A program made the translations under genes and the position numbers. A DNA stretch of 12,619 nucleotides, taken from Tannerellaceae bacterium (GTDB lineage: Bacteria > Bacteroidota > Bacteroidia > Bacteroidales > Tannerellaceae). The notes under the pieces were generated by a model. That model was not told the origin of the DNA and searched no databases. It saw nothing but the letters and a program-made list of their open reading frames with translations. Below are positions 1 through 7,639 of this stretch, one piece after another (the first letter of the stretch is position 1; each line of letters begins with the position of its first letter). Location of the stretch: contig JAIRZN010000085.1 of NCBI GenBank assembly GCA_031267205.1, positions 1 through 12,619 of the forward strand. Direction: 5' to 3'.

Positions 1-2361
1 CTTAAATATGTATTACGGAAATGGGGAACGGAGGATGCGGTAAAGGTCATATCTCTGTCACTGGGGCTTGTTGTGGCCTTGGTATTGTTTTCAAAAGTAT
101 CGTTTGAAGCCGGTTACGACAGCTTCTACCCTGATGCGAAGCGCATCTACCGTGTCGAGCGCAAGGTATATAACAGGGAAGGGGTAACTTATTCCGGGGA
201 ACGTATAAACGCTCCTCTCACCGAAGCGCTGGAGAGCGGTTTGAGCGAGATAGAGCTATCGTCGCTCGTTTTTGCAGGCCCGGACAACAAATTCATCAAG
301 GATGAAGATAACAGGATATTCAAGGAAGAGATACTGCCCGTCGACGCCGGCTTCTTCGATCTGTTCGGCATACGGATGCTCGAAGGCGACGGCTCCGAAC
401 TGGCTTTGGAAGACAGGATATACTTGTCCGAATCCCTGGCCCACGGTTTATGGGGAGAAGATAGCGCGGTAGGCCGCAAGCTCGTATACGACAACGTTGC
501 GCGCACCGTAGCCGGCGTCTTCGGCGACATACCGGAGAACAGTCTTTTCTCATACAATGTTTTCATTTCCCTTGCGAGCTACTTTCGCGGCAACAAACCG
601 GGGTGGCGAGAGATGGACGGCTTCTGCGGATACGTCAGGCTCGCCCAGGGCGTCCATCCGGGAGACGTAGAGGCCAAGATACCCTCCCTCCTGCCGTTAC
701 ATTTCGACGTACAGTCCGATGCGGCAAAGGGCATCGGCTACGAATACACACTTAATCCGATAACAGGCATCCACCGCAGCAGCCAGGCGGCGAGACGTAT
801 CATGCTTGTCTGCGGCCTGCTCGCCTTTACGCTCCTGTTTGTTTCGGCGATGAACTACGTCCTGATCTCCGTGGCGTCGCTTGCCGGGCGTACGATGAGC
901 ATCAGCATCCATAAATGCAACGGAGCGTCGTCCCGCGAGGTATTCACGCTTTTGATGGCCGAAACGCTGCTCTACATCCTGGCCGCCACCCTTCTTTCGG
1001 CAGCCTTGATACAGGTACTCGGCGGCCCGGTCGAGAAGATGGCGCAGGTACCTGTGGAATATATCTTCTCGGCGGGCAACCTGTGGGTATTCCTTGCCGT
1101 TGTCGCCGCCCTGCTGCTCTTTTCGGGCGTCATCCCGGCCTTCATGTACTCGTCGCTTTCGCCGACCTACCTTATACAGTCGTATACGGTCAACAGGAAG
1201 AAATGGAAGATGGGGCTTATGTACGTACTCTTTGTCGGCGTATCTTTTATGGCGACGCTGTTACTGGTTGTCGTATGGCAATATCATGTTTTGATCAACA
1301 GTGACCTGGGCTATGTGTCCGGCAATCTTTTTTTCACCGAAGATACGCAGGGCGCGGACGACGAGAAGTTCGACGTCCTCAAGGACGAGCTGAGCAGGAT
1401 GCCCGGCATAGCGAGCGTATCGGTGACTACCGACCTGCCGCTGGACTTCATGAACGGCTTCTATGTGTATGACGACAATAACGAGGCCCGCCTGTTCTCA
1501 AGCCGCGGAATGGCGGCGGACAAGGACTTCTTTGAAACCATGGGGATAGAGATACTTCTCGGCCGCGGCTTCTCGGAAAACAAGCTGGACTACTCGGAGG
1601 CCATAGTCAACGACAGATTCGTGCGTATGATGGGATGGACAGGCTCTCCCCTGGGCCGGACGTTTGTCACCCGCCTGGACGGAGCCATGACGGTTGAGGT
1701 AATCGGCGTCATTAAGGATTTCTCAATCTATACCCTCTACCAACAGGAGGCAGACTATATGCGCGACCCCCCGCTCATTGTCTTCTCAAGGGAAAAGTCG
1801 AACCGCGACTGGTGGTATCCTGCAAACAGATTAGTTCTCAGAGCCGACGTAACAAACGGCGACCTCCGGGCCAGCCTCGACAGCATGGCCAAACAAACGC
1901 TGGAGAGCGAAACGGCCCGTTTCGGGAGCTATAACGAAAAGATAGAGCAGACCTACAACGCTACGCTGGCGCAGAAGGATATGATCGTGAGCGCATCCGT
2001 CCTCATGCTATGCATCACTGTGCTGGGATTGTTCGGATACATGCAGGGCGAGATAATACGGAGGGAGAAAGAGATCACGATACGCAGAATCAACGGTGCA
2101 ACCTTCGGAGACGTCCTCTCGGTCTTCCTCCGGCACATACTCCTGCTCTCGTTCCCGGCCGTGCTGACGGGATTCGTCCTCTCGTATTACGTGAGCGGGG
2201 AATGGCTGCAACAGTTTGCAGTGAAAATACCGCTTGATTTCCGCCTCTTCTTCCCCGTCGGTATCATCACCCTGTCCGTAATATCCGCATCCATATACCT
2301 CCATGTAGCAAAAGCAATGAAAGCAAACATATTATTATCCTTAAAAACAAACAATAGATGA
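1..2361 (+). CDS. FtsX/MacB-type ABC transporter permease (5' end outside the window)
   Basis: Inner-membrane permease of the FtsX/MacB superfamily; it should work with a separate ATPase, moving a substrate or transmitting force across the envelope (family knowledge; substrate unknown). The frame is open from base 1, and the codons before GTG 73 encode a typical first membrane segment (VISLSLGLVVALVLF), so the true start lies upstream. The visible order matches the duplicated 8-TM layout: TM1, a periplasmic MacB-like core beginning SYDSFYPDAKRIYRVE-like, three TMs (about residues 240-370 from codon 73), TM5 (near 385-410), a second periplasmic domain, and three C-terminal TMs. Each half carries the cytoplasmic loop typical of FtsX (SISIHKCNGAS and EITIRRINGAT). 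The stop overlaps the ATG of a short stub (ATGA, 2358-2361), as in tandem permease operons. It is GC-rich compared with the next genes. No ATPase gene is visible here. Confidence 0.9.
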   Translation, partial: LKYVLRKWGTEDAVKVISLSLGLVVALVLFSKVSFEAGYDSFYPDAKRIYRVERKVYNREGVTYSGERINAPLTEALESGLSEIELSSLVFAGPDNKFIKDEDNRIFKEEILPVDAGFFDLFGIRMLEGDGSELALEDRIYLSESLAHGLWGEDSAVGRKLVYDNVARTVAGVFGDIPENSLFSYNVFISLASYFRGNKPGWREMDGFCGYVRLAQGVHPGDVEAKIPSLLPLHFDVQSDAAKGIGYEYTLNPITGIHRSSQAARRIMLVCGLLAFTLLFVSAMNYVLISVASLAGRTMSISIHKCNGASSREVFTLLMAETLLYILAATLLSAALIQVLGGPVEKMAQVPVEYIFSAGNLWVFLAVVAALLLFSGVIPAFMYSSLSPTYLIQSYTVNRKKWKMGLMYVLFVGVSFMATLLLVVVWQYHVLINSDLGYVSGNLFFTEDTQGADDEKFDVLKDELSRMPGIASVSVTTDLPLDFMNGFYVYDDNNEARLFSSRGMAADKDFFETMGIEILLGRGFSENKLDYSEAIVNDRFVRMMGWTGSPLGRTFVTRLDGAMTVEVIGVIKDFSIYTLYQQEADYMRDPPLIVFSREKSNRDWWYPANRLVLRADVTNGDLRASLDSMAKQTLESETARFGSYNEKIEQTYNATLAQKDMIVSASVLMLCITVLGLFGYMQGEIIRREKEITIRRINGATFGDVLSVFLRHILLLSFPAVLTGFVLSYYVSGEWLQQFAVKIPLDFRLFFPVGIITLSVISASIYLHVAKAMKANILLSLKTNNR

Positions 2362-2438
2362 ATATTATACTGCGTAATTTCCACACATACAGAAAGCTGT
2401 TACAACCCTTGCTCAAAACAAAAATGATAATAGCGTGA
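2358..2438 (+). pseudogene. 26-codon stub, possible remnant of a second FtsX-type permease
   Basis: The ATG at 2358 overlaps the TGA of the preceding permease by the ATGA arrangement common in translationally coupled genes. The peptide starts MNIILRNF and continues with a basic, moderately hydrophobic stretch before TGA at 2436. Tandem FtsX permeases in Bacteroidota often start with M-(N/K)-x-(I/L)-L-R-N-F followed by the first membrane segment, so this may be the first ~8-25 codons of a lost downstream paralogue. The sequence turns AT-rich after the overlap and no permease sequence follows in any frame. The peptide is short, so chance resemblance is possible. It could also be a genuine tiny coupled ORF. 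Confidence 0.35.
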
Positions 2439-2457
2439 TAACTTAATCAATCTTTTG

Positions 2458-2501
2458 TCTTTGAGATTTCAACTCTTTGAACGTGATGCTATCTCACAAG
2501 A
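2458..2501 (+). other. Predicted RNA/DNA fold: bulged 10-bp stem enclosing a small hairpin
   Basis: TCTTTGAGAT (2458-2467) pairs with ATCTCACAAGA (2491-2501) apart from one bulged C. Inside it, TTCAA (2468-2472) pairs with TTGAA (2477-2481) around a 4-base loop. It lies between the permease stub and the amidase promoter. No long T-run follows, so it is not a standard intrinsic terminator on this strand. It could end the upstream transcript or be chance in AT-rich DNA. Confidence 0.3.
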
Positions 2502-2576
2502 TTACGCCGCGTGAAGTATAAGATGCATTTGCCCTGGTAAATTACTCGTTTTTTTTTATCAACCGGCAAAAAGCAT

Positions 2577-2584
2577 TACATTTG
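2577..2584 (+). promoter_or_regulatory. -7 promoter box TACATTTG of the amidase-MCE operon
   Basis: TACATTTG is a full match to the Bacteroidota -7 consensus TAnnTTTG. A T-run at 2549-2557 lies about 20 bp upstream, where the loose -33 element is expected. Transcription would begin near 2590, giving a ~20-nt leader to GTG 2609. This box contains the TTG at 2582, which argues against that codon being the start. Confidence 0.6.
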
Positions 2585-2608
2585 CTTCAAAATTACGATA
2601 TAAGCAAA

Positions 2609-3763
2609 GTGGAAAAGACGTTTTTGCTGCATATAAGTTTTATAGTAATTGGACTTTTGTTTGTATCTGTCGTACAAGCAGAAGAAAAGGTGTTTACTGT
2701 CGTAATTGATGCCGGACACGGTGGAAAAGACCCCGGAGCAAGAGGTCGTTTAATTAATGAAAAGGCGATAAATCTGTCGGTGGCTCTTAAATTGGGCAAT
2801 CTGATTTCAGAAAAACAAGATAATGTTAAGGTGATATATACCCGTAAGACCGACCGCTTTATCGGATTGGATGAACGCGCTAACATAGCCAACCGCAACA
2901 AAGCCGACCTCTTTATCTCTATTCATGCTAATGCTATAAAAAACGCAAGCCATATAGCCGGAACGGAAACGTTTACGCTCGGACTTGCCAATAGTAGTGA
3001 AAACCAGGAAGTAGCCCGGCGCGAGAACTCCGCCATCCTGCTTGAAGATGACTATCTGCAGAAATACGAAGGCTTTGACCCCAACTCTACCGAGTCCTAT
3101 ATTATATTCGAGTTTATGCAAAATAAACACATGGAACAAAGTATCAGTTTAGCTTCGGAGATACAAAAATCTTTCAAAGGAGCCAAACGTAGCGACCGAG
3201 GCGTGAAGCAGGCGGGACTGCTGGTATTGCGCAAAACAAGTATGCCGGCCGTCCTGGTTGAACTCGGATTCCTTACTAATCCGGCGGAAGAACGCTTCAT
3301 GAAATCGTCAGATGGGCAAAACGAGTTAGCTGAAGCCGTCTACGATGCCTTTGCCGGCTACAAGCATGAGTTTGACAAACGACAGAATACTGCTGTCGCC
3401 GCTAAAAAAACCGAACCGCAGAAGAAAGACGAGACACGGAAGGTTCAGCCTTCAACGACGAAACCCCCAACCAATCCAACGGCTTCGACCTCTTCGTCCA
3501 ATAAGCAGCAAAATAGCGAGGTAGTCTATAAAGTACAGATTCTCACCTCGCCTAAAAAGCTTCAAAACAACTCCAAGCAGTTTAAAGGACATAAGGAGAT
3601 AGCCGCATACCAAGAAAACGGGTTGTATAAATATACCTGTGGAGAGTCGTCAGACCTGGCTGCAATCAAGGCTACCCACAAAAAATTACAAAAAGACTTT
3701 AAAGACGCATTTATTGTGGCGTTTAAAGACGGCAAACGAATAAAACAAAATAGTACAAAATAA
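2609..3763 (+). CDS. N-acetylmuramoyl-L-alanine amidase (Amidase_3) with C-terminal SPOR-like domain
   Basis: Secreted cell-wall hydrolase that cleaves the amide bond between N-acetylmuramic acid and L-alanine in peptidoglycan, used in daughter-cell separation and wall remodelling. From GTG 2609 it is 384 residues: a signal peptide (hydrophobic about 5-22, likely cleavage after VQA at residue 24), then an Amidase_3 domain (about 28-255). The zinc and catalytic residues are all visible: H37 in DAGHGG, E51 in NEKAINL, H106 in SIHANA and E218 in VELGFLTN. A low-complexity K/T/P/S linker follows (about 262-300), then a SPOR-like domain starting VYKVQIL and ending FIVAFKDGKRI, expected to bind denuded septal glycan. 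The frame also opens at TTG 2582, but that codon lies inside the -7 promoter box, so GTG 2609 is preferred. The stop is 12 nt before the MCE gene, suggesting one operon. Confidence 0.92.
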   Translation: MEKTFLLHISFIVIGLLFVSVVQAEEKVFTVVIDAGHGGKDPGARGRLINEKAINLSVALKLGNLISEKQDNVKVIYTRKTDRFIGLDERANIANRNKADLFISIHANAIKNASHIAGTETFTLGLANSSENQEVARRENSAILLEDDYLQKYEGFDPNSTESYIIFEFMQNKHMEQSISLASEIQKSFKGAKRSDRGVKQAGLLVLRKTSMPAVLVELGFLTNPAEERFMKSSDGQNELAEAVYDAFAGYKHEFDKRQNTAVAAKKTEPQKKDETRKVQPSTTKPPTNPTASTSSSNKQQNSEVVYKVQILTSPKKLQNNSKQFKGHKEIAAYQENGLYKYTCGESSDLAAIKATHKKLQKDFKDAFIVAFKDGKRIKQNSTK

Positions 3764-3775
3764 CAACGCAATAAT

Positions 3776-4660
3776 ATGAAAAAAGGATTTACTAAAGAAG
3801 CTAAAATAGGGATTATGACCATAGTCGCAATCGCATTACTGTATGTTGGCATCAATTACTTGAAGGGAATCAATATGTTTAAACCCACGAACCACTACTT
3901 CGTTTCCTTCAGCAACGTAAAAGACGTGACAATCTCAAGCCCTGTATTTGTCGAAGGTTTCAAGGTTGGATTGGTAAGAAGTATAAGCTACGACTACAGC
4001 GCAACGGATAAAATTACAATAGAGGTAAGTTTAGATGATGAGATGAAGATTAATAAAGGAAGCTATGTCGTGATAGTAAGGAGTTTCCTTGGAGGTGCGG
4101 AATTGCATATCCACCTCAATAAATATGTTTCCGAATATATGAAATCGGGTGAAGTACTTGAAGGACGGATGGGCGAGGATATGATAGGCTCCATACAGGA
4201 GAACCTCCTGCCTGCCGTAGGGAGCCTGATACCTAAAATAGACTCCATACTTACAGGCTTGCAAACATTGATAAACCATCCGGCGCTGTTGCTGTCACTG
4301 GACCATATAGAACGGACAACGGGGAATCTGGAGGTCTCAAGCCGCCAACTCAACAGATTATTGAGTGAAGACGTACCGGTGATTATTTCCGACCTGAAAA
4401 CAATAACCTATAACGTCTCAGGCTTCAGTGAAGAATTGAAAAATTTAGATTTACAGACGACTGTCAGAAGCGTGAATGAAACTCTTAATAACCTGAATCT
4501 TGCAACCGGAAAATTCAATTCCAAGGACAATAGCTTAGGCTTACTCCTAAACGATAACTCACTGTATTACAACGCAAATACTGCGATAGAAAATGCCTCT
4601 AAGTTAATGTTAGATCTGCGTGAACACCCTAAGCGTTACGTTCATTTTTCGCTGTTTTGA
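3776..4660 (+). CDS. MCE/MlaD-family lipid-transport protein
   Basis: Single-pass inner-membrane protein with a periplasmic MCE domain. The family (MlaD and relatives) forms rings or tubes that carry phospholipid or other lipids between membranes; the substrate here is not known. The 294-residue product has a short basic N-terminus, one membrane helix (about 11-28), and an MCE domain (about 35-120) with the usual start YFVSFSNVKDVTISSPVFVEGFKVGLV. The rest is a long, mainly helical tail with repeated L-x(n)-L spacing and the conserved end RKDNS-like/GLLLNDNSLYYN and EHPKRYVHFSLF, as in single-MCE proteins of Bacteroidales. It is intact. ATG 3776 lies 12 nt after the amidase stop, so co-transcription is likely. 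No MlaE or MlaF partner gene is visible, so any ABC partner must be encoded elsewhere. Confidence 0.9.
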   Translation: MKKGFTKEAKIGIMTIVAIALLYVGINYLKGINMFKPTNHYFVSFSNVKDVTISSPVFVEGFKVGLVRSISYDYSATDKITIEVSLDDEMKINKGSYVVIVRSFLGGAELHIHLNKYVSEYMKSGEVLEGRMGEDMIGSIQENLLPAVGSLIPKIDSILTGLQTLINHPALLLSLDHIERTTGNLEVSSRQLNRLLSEDVPVIISDLKTITYNVSGFSEELKNLDLQTTVRSVNETLNNLNLATGKFNSKDNSLGLLLNDNSLYYNANTAIENASKLMLDLREHPKRYVHFSLF

Positions 4661-4735
4661 AAAATTTATAGATTGCCAAAACACACCTTTGCTTAGAATT
4701 ATTCTAATTTATGGTAATGGTTGATAAATTTTTTG

Positions 4736-4865
4736 AAGGCCTCTCTAATCCCTTTAAAGTAAACGGGTAAAAAAACTATCCGAAAGGGGGGATTTTCACC
4801 CCGTAAAATACGAGCAGTCGTGAAACGCCTTTGTAGTAAGGATTTTTATCCCGGCCAGATGCCTT
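4736..4865. repeat. Nested inverted repeat in the 323-nt gap before dnaA
   Basis: The gap 4661-4983 holds no convincing gene. Within it three nested pairs line up around one centre: AAGGC (4736-4740) with GCCTT (4861-4865); CGGGTAAAAA (4764-4773) with TTTTTATCCCG (4843-4853), one bulged base; and GGGG (4788-4791) with CCCC (4799-4802) around a 7-base loop. This may be a decayed palindromic mobile element, a structured leader or transcript end, or chance. No T-tract follows the central hairpin. A minus-strand ORF through it has no recognisable domain and is not called. Confidence 0.35.
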
Positions 4866-4950
4866 AGCTATAATATGCTGATATTGATTTGTGTATCCAT
4901 ATTCGAAAATTCCAAATAAATCTCGTATTTTTTTTATTGGATATAATTCC

Positions 4951-4958
4951 AATCTTTG
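4951..4958 (+). promoter_or_regulatory. Candidate -7 promoter box upstream of dnaA
   Basis: AATCTTTG matches TAnnTTTG except at the first base, with a T-run (4928-4935) about 16-20 bp upstream in the place of the -33 element. Transcription would begin near 4964, giving a leader of about 20 nt to ATG 4984. That is the same geometry as the amidase promoter and supports the downstream dnaA start. Confidence 0.4.
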
Positions 4959-4983
4959 TGGAGACAAAAATAAAAGTTTGGAT

Positions 4984-6381
4984 ATGCAAGCAAATTATCA
5001 GATATTTTGGAACCAGTGCTTAGGAGTTATAAAAGATATTGTACCCGAGGCGGCTTTCAATACTTGGTTCCAACCTATTGTTCCGTTATCATACGAGAAT
5101 AACAGATTTACAATTCAAGTGCCCAGCCAATTCTTTTATGAGTATCTGGAAGAAAAGTACGTAAGCGTTCTCAAAGTTACGATAGAGCGAGTATTTGGCG
5201 CCGGCACGATGCTCAATTATAGGGTGATGGTGGACAGGACAACCGGCGGAACGGTAGACTATCCCACAGAAAACGCTTCAACAGCAGTGAAAAAGATCGT
5301 CCCTAAAGATGCTAATAAAGCCCCTGAACCCTTTGTGCAGCCGGTTGCTCAAGACCTGGATTCCCAACTTAACCCCAAGTATAATTTTGACAATTACTTT
5401 GAAGGAATAAGCAACCGCTTTGGACGTGTCGCTGGCGAATCAGTTGCTCTTAACCCCGGAAAGACTGCGTTCAATCCTTTGTTTATCTTTGGACCTTCAG
5501 GTGTCGGTAAGACGCACCTGTGTCACGCAATCGGCACACGGATACGTGAAGCGCATCCTGAAAAGAAGGTTCTATACGTATCATCTCACCTGTTCTATGT
5601 TCAATTCTCAGATGCGACACGTAAAAATACGGCGAACGACTTCCTTTATTTTTATCAGAATCTTGACGTATTAATAATAGATGATATTCAAGAACTGATA
5701 GGCAAAGAGAAAACACAGAACACATTCTTCCATATATTCAATCACTTCCATCATTTGAACAAACAGTTAGTGCTAACTTGCGACAAGGCGCCGGTGGACA
5801 TGCAGGGTATGGAGGAACGGGTGATAACGAGGCTTAAGAGCGGATTAAGAGTTGAACTGAACCGCCCCGATCCCGAACTCCGGAAGAAAATATTGAAGAG
5901 CAAAGTCAAACATGACGGTATCTCTATTCCGGATGAGGTTATAGACTTCATCGCAGATAACGTCAGAGATAATATTCGAGACCTTGAAGGCGTACTCGTT
6001 TCCCTGATGGCTAATTCCGTGATTAACGACCACGAAATAAACATGTCTTTAGCCAAGCGCATCATAAGTCAGGCTATACGTTTGGAGAACAAACCTGTCT
6101 CCATACAAGCTATAGAGCAGGTGGTTTGTGAGAGCCTGAATATAGATCGTTCGGCCATTCAGACTCATTCCCGCAAACGCGAGATAGTGCAAGCCCGTCA
6201 ATTGACTATGTACTTATCAAAGAAGTATACGGACTACTCGCTTGCCCACATTGGAAAAATGGTGGGGAAGAAAGACCATGCCACCGTATTACATGCGTGC
6301 AGAACTATAAAAGACCAGATAGAGATAAATAAAGTTTTCCGCTCAACTGTCGAAGAAATAGAGGCCAAGCTGAAAAATTGA
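4984..6381 (+). CDS. dnaA: Chromosomal replication initiator protein DnaA
   Basis: AAA+ ATPase that binds DnaA boxes and melts oriC to start chromosome replication. From ATG 4984 it has 465 residues, normal for the family. Domain I spans about 1-70 and contains AAFNTWFQPIVP. A short acidic/proline linker follows (about 85-130). The AAA+ core has Walker A GPSGVGKT at 170-177 and Walker B LIIDD at 230-234, with ERVITRLKSGL around the sensor/arginine region. The C-terminal helix-turn-helix carries the DnaA signature (ARQLTMYLSKKY from residue 404, then GKKDHATVLHACR). The frame stays open upstream to ATG 4891, but those 31 residues do not resemble DnaA and would cross the candidate promoter. Codon use is AT-rich like the amidase and MCE genes. 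No clear DnaA-box cluster was found around the gene, so the origin may lie elsewhere. Confidence 0.97.
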   Translation: MQANYQIFWNQCLGVIKDIVPEAAFNTWFQPIVPLSYENNRFTIQVPSQFFYEYLEEKYVSVLKVTIERVFGAGTMLNYRVMVDRTTGGTVDYPTENASTAVKKIVPKDANKAPEPFVQPVAQDLDSQLNPKYNFDNYFEGISNRFGRVAGESVALNPGKTAFNPLFIFGPSGVGKTHLCHAIGTRIREAHPEKKVLYVSSHLFYVQFSDATRKNTANDFLYFYQNLDVLIIDDIQELIGKEKTQNTFFHIFNHFHHLNKQLVLTCDKAPVDMQGMEERVITRLKSGLRVELNRPDPELRKKILKSKVKHDGISIPDEVIDFIADNVRDNIRDLEGVLVSLMANSVINDHEINMSLAKRIISQAIRLENKPVSIQAIEQVVCESLNIDRSAIQTHSRKREIVQARQLTMYLSKKYTDYSLAHIGKMVGKKDHATVLHACRTIKDQIEINKVFRSTVEEIEAKLKN

Positions 6382-6385
6382 CCTC

Positions 6386-6419
6386 ATGTCTGCCTGAAAA
6401 AAGGATTTTATCGTGACAT
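6386..6419 (+). other. Weak stem-loop after dnaA
   Basis: ATGTC (about 6386-6390) can pair with GACAT (about 6415-6419), enclosing CCT/AGG pairing around an A-rich loop. It is the only candidate for a dnaA transcript end in 6382-6450. There is no proper T-tract next to it, so the terminator role is a guess. Confidence 0.2.
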
Positions 6420-6451
6420 TTGTCTTATCCCACGGGGTTTTTAATGTTTTT

Positions 6452-6459
6452 TATGTTTG
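6452..6459 (+). promoter_or_regulatory. Upstream -7 box TATGTTTG before the efflux operon
   Basis: Full match to TAnnTTTG. The nearest TTTG (6419-6422) is about 29 bp upstream, longer than the usual -33/-7 gap, so this is the weaker of two identical boxes ahead of the operon. Confidence 0.35.
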
Positions 6460-6488
6460 AGTGGGGGCTTGGGTGTTGAATCTATCGT

Positions 6489-6496
6489 TATGTTTG
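6489..6496 (+). promoter_or_regulatory. Proximal -7 box TATGTTTG of the efflux operon
   Basis: Full match to TAnnTTTG, with CTTG (6468-6471) 17 bp upstream as a one-mismatch -33 element. Transcription would start near 6500, a leader of about 25 nt before ATG 6527. It is the best promoter candidate for the MFP-RND operon. Confidence 0.5.
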
Positions 6497-6526
6497 CGGA
6501 ATCAATAATAACCCAACAGTACATTT

Positions 6527-7639
6527 ATGAACTACAAGCCATACATGGCGGGACTGGCGGCGGCGCTGATTACGGTTAGCTGCGGCAACGCAACGAAAGA
6601 CGAAGAAGATGAAGGTAACGTTGAGACCATCCTGCTTGAATCAACTAACGAAGTCAGCGTTATGAATCTTGAACTGACGAACTTTCATCATGAATTGGTT
6701 AGCAACGGAAAACTTGTAGCCTCGCAATATGCAGACTTGCATTTCGAATCGGCTGAGCCGGTGGCCGCAGTATGGGTCAGGAATGGCGACGCTGTGACGA
6801 AGGGGCAGAAAATAGCCGAACTCTCGACCTTCCGCCTCAACAACCGGACTATACAGGCCAAGAACGAGTTGGAGAAGGCCTACCTTGAATTGCAGGATGT
6901 GTTGATCGGACAGGGCTTTTCGCCGACTGATTCCGCAGGCTTACCGGCTGAGGTCAGGCAGTTGGCCGCAACGCGGAGCGGCTACGACCAGGCGCTGGCG
7001 CAATATAGCCTGGCTGTGCATGAAGAAGAACAGGCCGTACTCAGGGCGCCCTTCGACGGCGTAGTGGCCAACCTCTTCGCCAAACCATGGAATATATCCT
7101 CCTCCTCCGAAGTATTTTGCAGCATTATCAACGCGCGGCAGGCTGAGGCTTCCTTCACTGTGCTGGAGAGCGAATTGCCTCTGATAAGGAAGGGCGACCG
7201 CGTCGAGGTATCGCCCTTCTTCGCCCTTGAAGGCGGATCCGTCGAGGGCGTTATATCCGAAATAAATCCTATGGTAGACGCCGGCGGCGTGGTTAAGGTG
7301 AAGGCGTCGGTGAACAATCCGGGGCAATTGGTGGAGGGGATGAACGTCCGCGTGAGCGTTCAACGCTCAATAGGCAACCGGCTGGTCGTCCCCAAGACAG
7401 CCGTCGTTATACGTTCCGGCAAGCAGGTTGTCTTCACGCTGGTCGACGGCAAGGCGTACTGGAACTATGTGCAGACGGGATTGGAAAACAGTAGCAGCTA
7501 CACTATAACCGAAGGTCTCAAGGACGGCGACATAGTCATCACGGACGGCAATATAAATCTCGCGCACGAATCAACGGTAACCGTTGGCAGCGGAAAACGG
7601 CTGAATACACAAGAGGATGATCAGGTTCCTGCTGAATAG
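6527..7639 (+). CDS. RND efflux periplasmic adaptor (membrane fusion protein), lipoprotein
   Basis: Periplasmic adaptor of a tripartite RND pump, linking the inner-membrane permease to an outer-membrane TolC-type channel. The 370-residue product starts with a lipoprotein leader (Cys19 in LITVSCG), followed by an acidic stretch (KDEEDE) of the sort that accompanies surface or outer-leaflet sorting in Bacteroidota. Two half-lipoyl motifs (around WVRNGDAVTKGQKIAEL and AVLRAPFDGVVANL) flank a short alpha-hairpin (about 105-170). A beta-barrel domain and a C-terminal membrane-proximal domain (VPKTAVVIRSGKQVVFTLVDG, then GLKDGDIVITDG) follow, giving the full HlyD/AcrA order. Its 3' end overlaps the permease start by 23 nt, so the two are surely co-transcribed and probably translationally coupled. 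Substrate cannot be told from sequence. Confidence 0.93.
   Translation: MNYKPYMAGLAAALITVSCGNATKDEEDEGNVETILLESTNEVSVMNLELTNFHHELVSNGKLVASQYADLHFESAEPVAAVWVRNGDAVTKGQKIAELSTFRLNNRTIQAKNELEKAYLELQDVLIGQGFSPTDSAGLPAEVRQLAATRSGYDQALAQYSLAVHEEEQAVLRAPFDGVVANLFAKPWNISSSSEVFCSIINARQAEASFTVLESELPLIRKGDRVEVSPFFALEGGSVEGVISEINPMVDAGGVVKVKASVNNPGQLVEGMNVRVSVQRSIGNRLVVPKTAVVIRSGKQVVFTLVDGKAYWNYVQTGLENSSSYTITEGLKDGDIVITDGNINLAHESTVTVGSGKRLNTQEDDQVPAE

Noticed and set aside
4786..4803. Rho-independent terminator of the MCE transcript
   Set aside because: The GGGG/CCCC hairpin is short and followed by GTAAAATA rather than a T-tract; it is reported only as part of the nested inverted repeat.
4776..4967. 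Minus-strand 63-codon ORF before dnaA
   Set aside because: It crosses the dnaA promoter candidate and the nested inverted repeat, with no recognisable domain or promoter.
4891..4983. N-terminal extension of DnaA to ATG 4891
   Set aside because: The 31 extra residues do not look like DnaA domain I, which starts properly at the ATG at 4984, and the extension spans the candidate -7 box.
6425..6433. DnaA box (TTATCCCAC) after dnaA
   Set aside because: Only the first six bases match TTATCCACA. Other near matches (for example around 4894 and 4957) have two mismatches each, and there is no cluster, so oriC is not called here.
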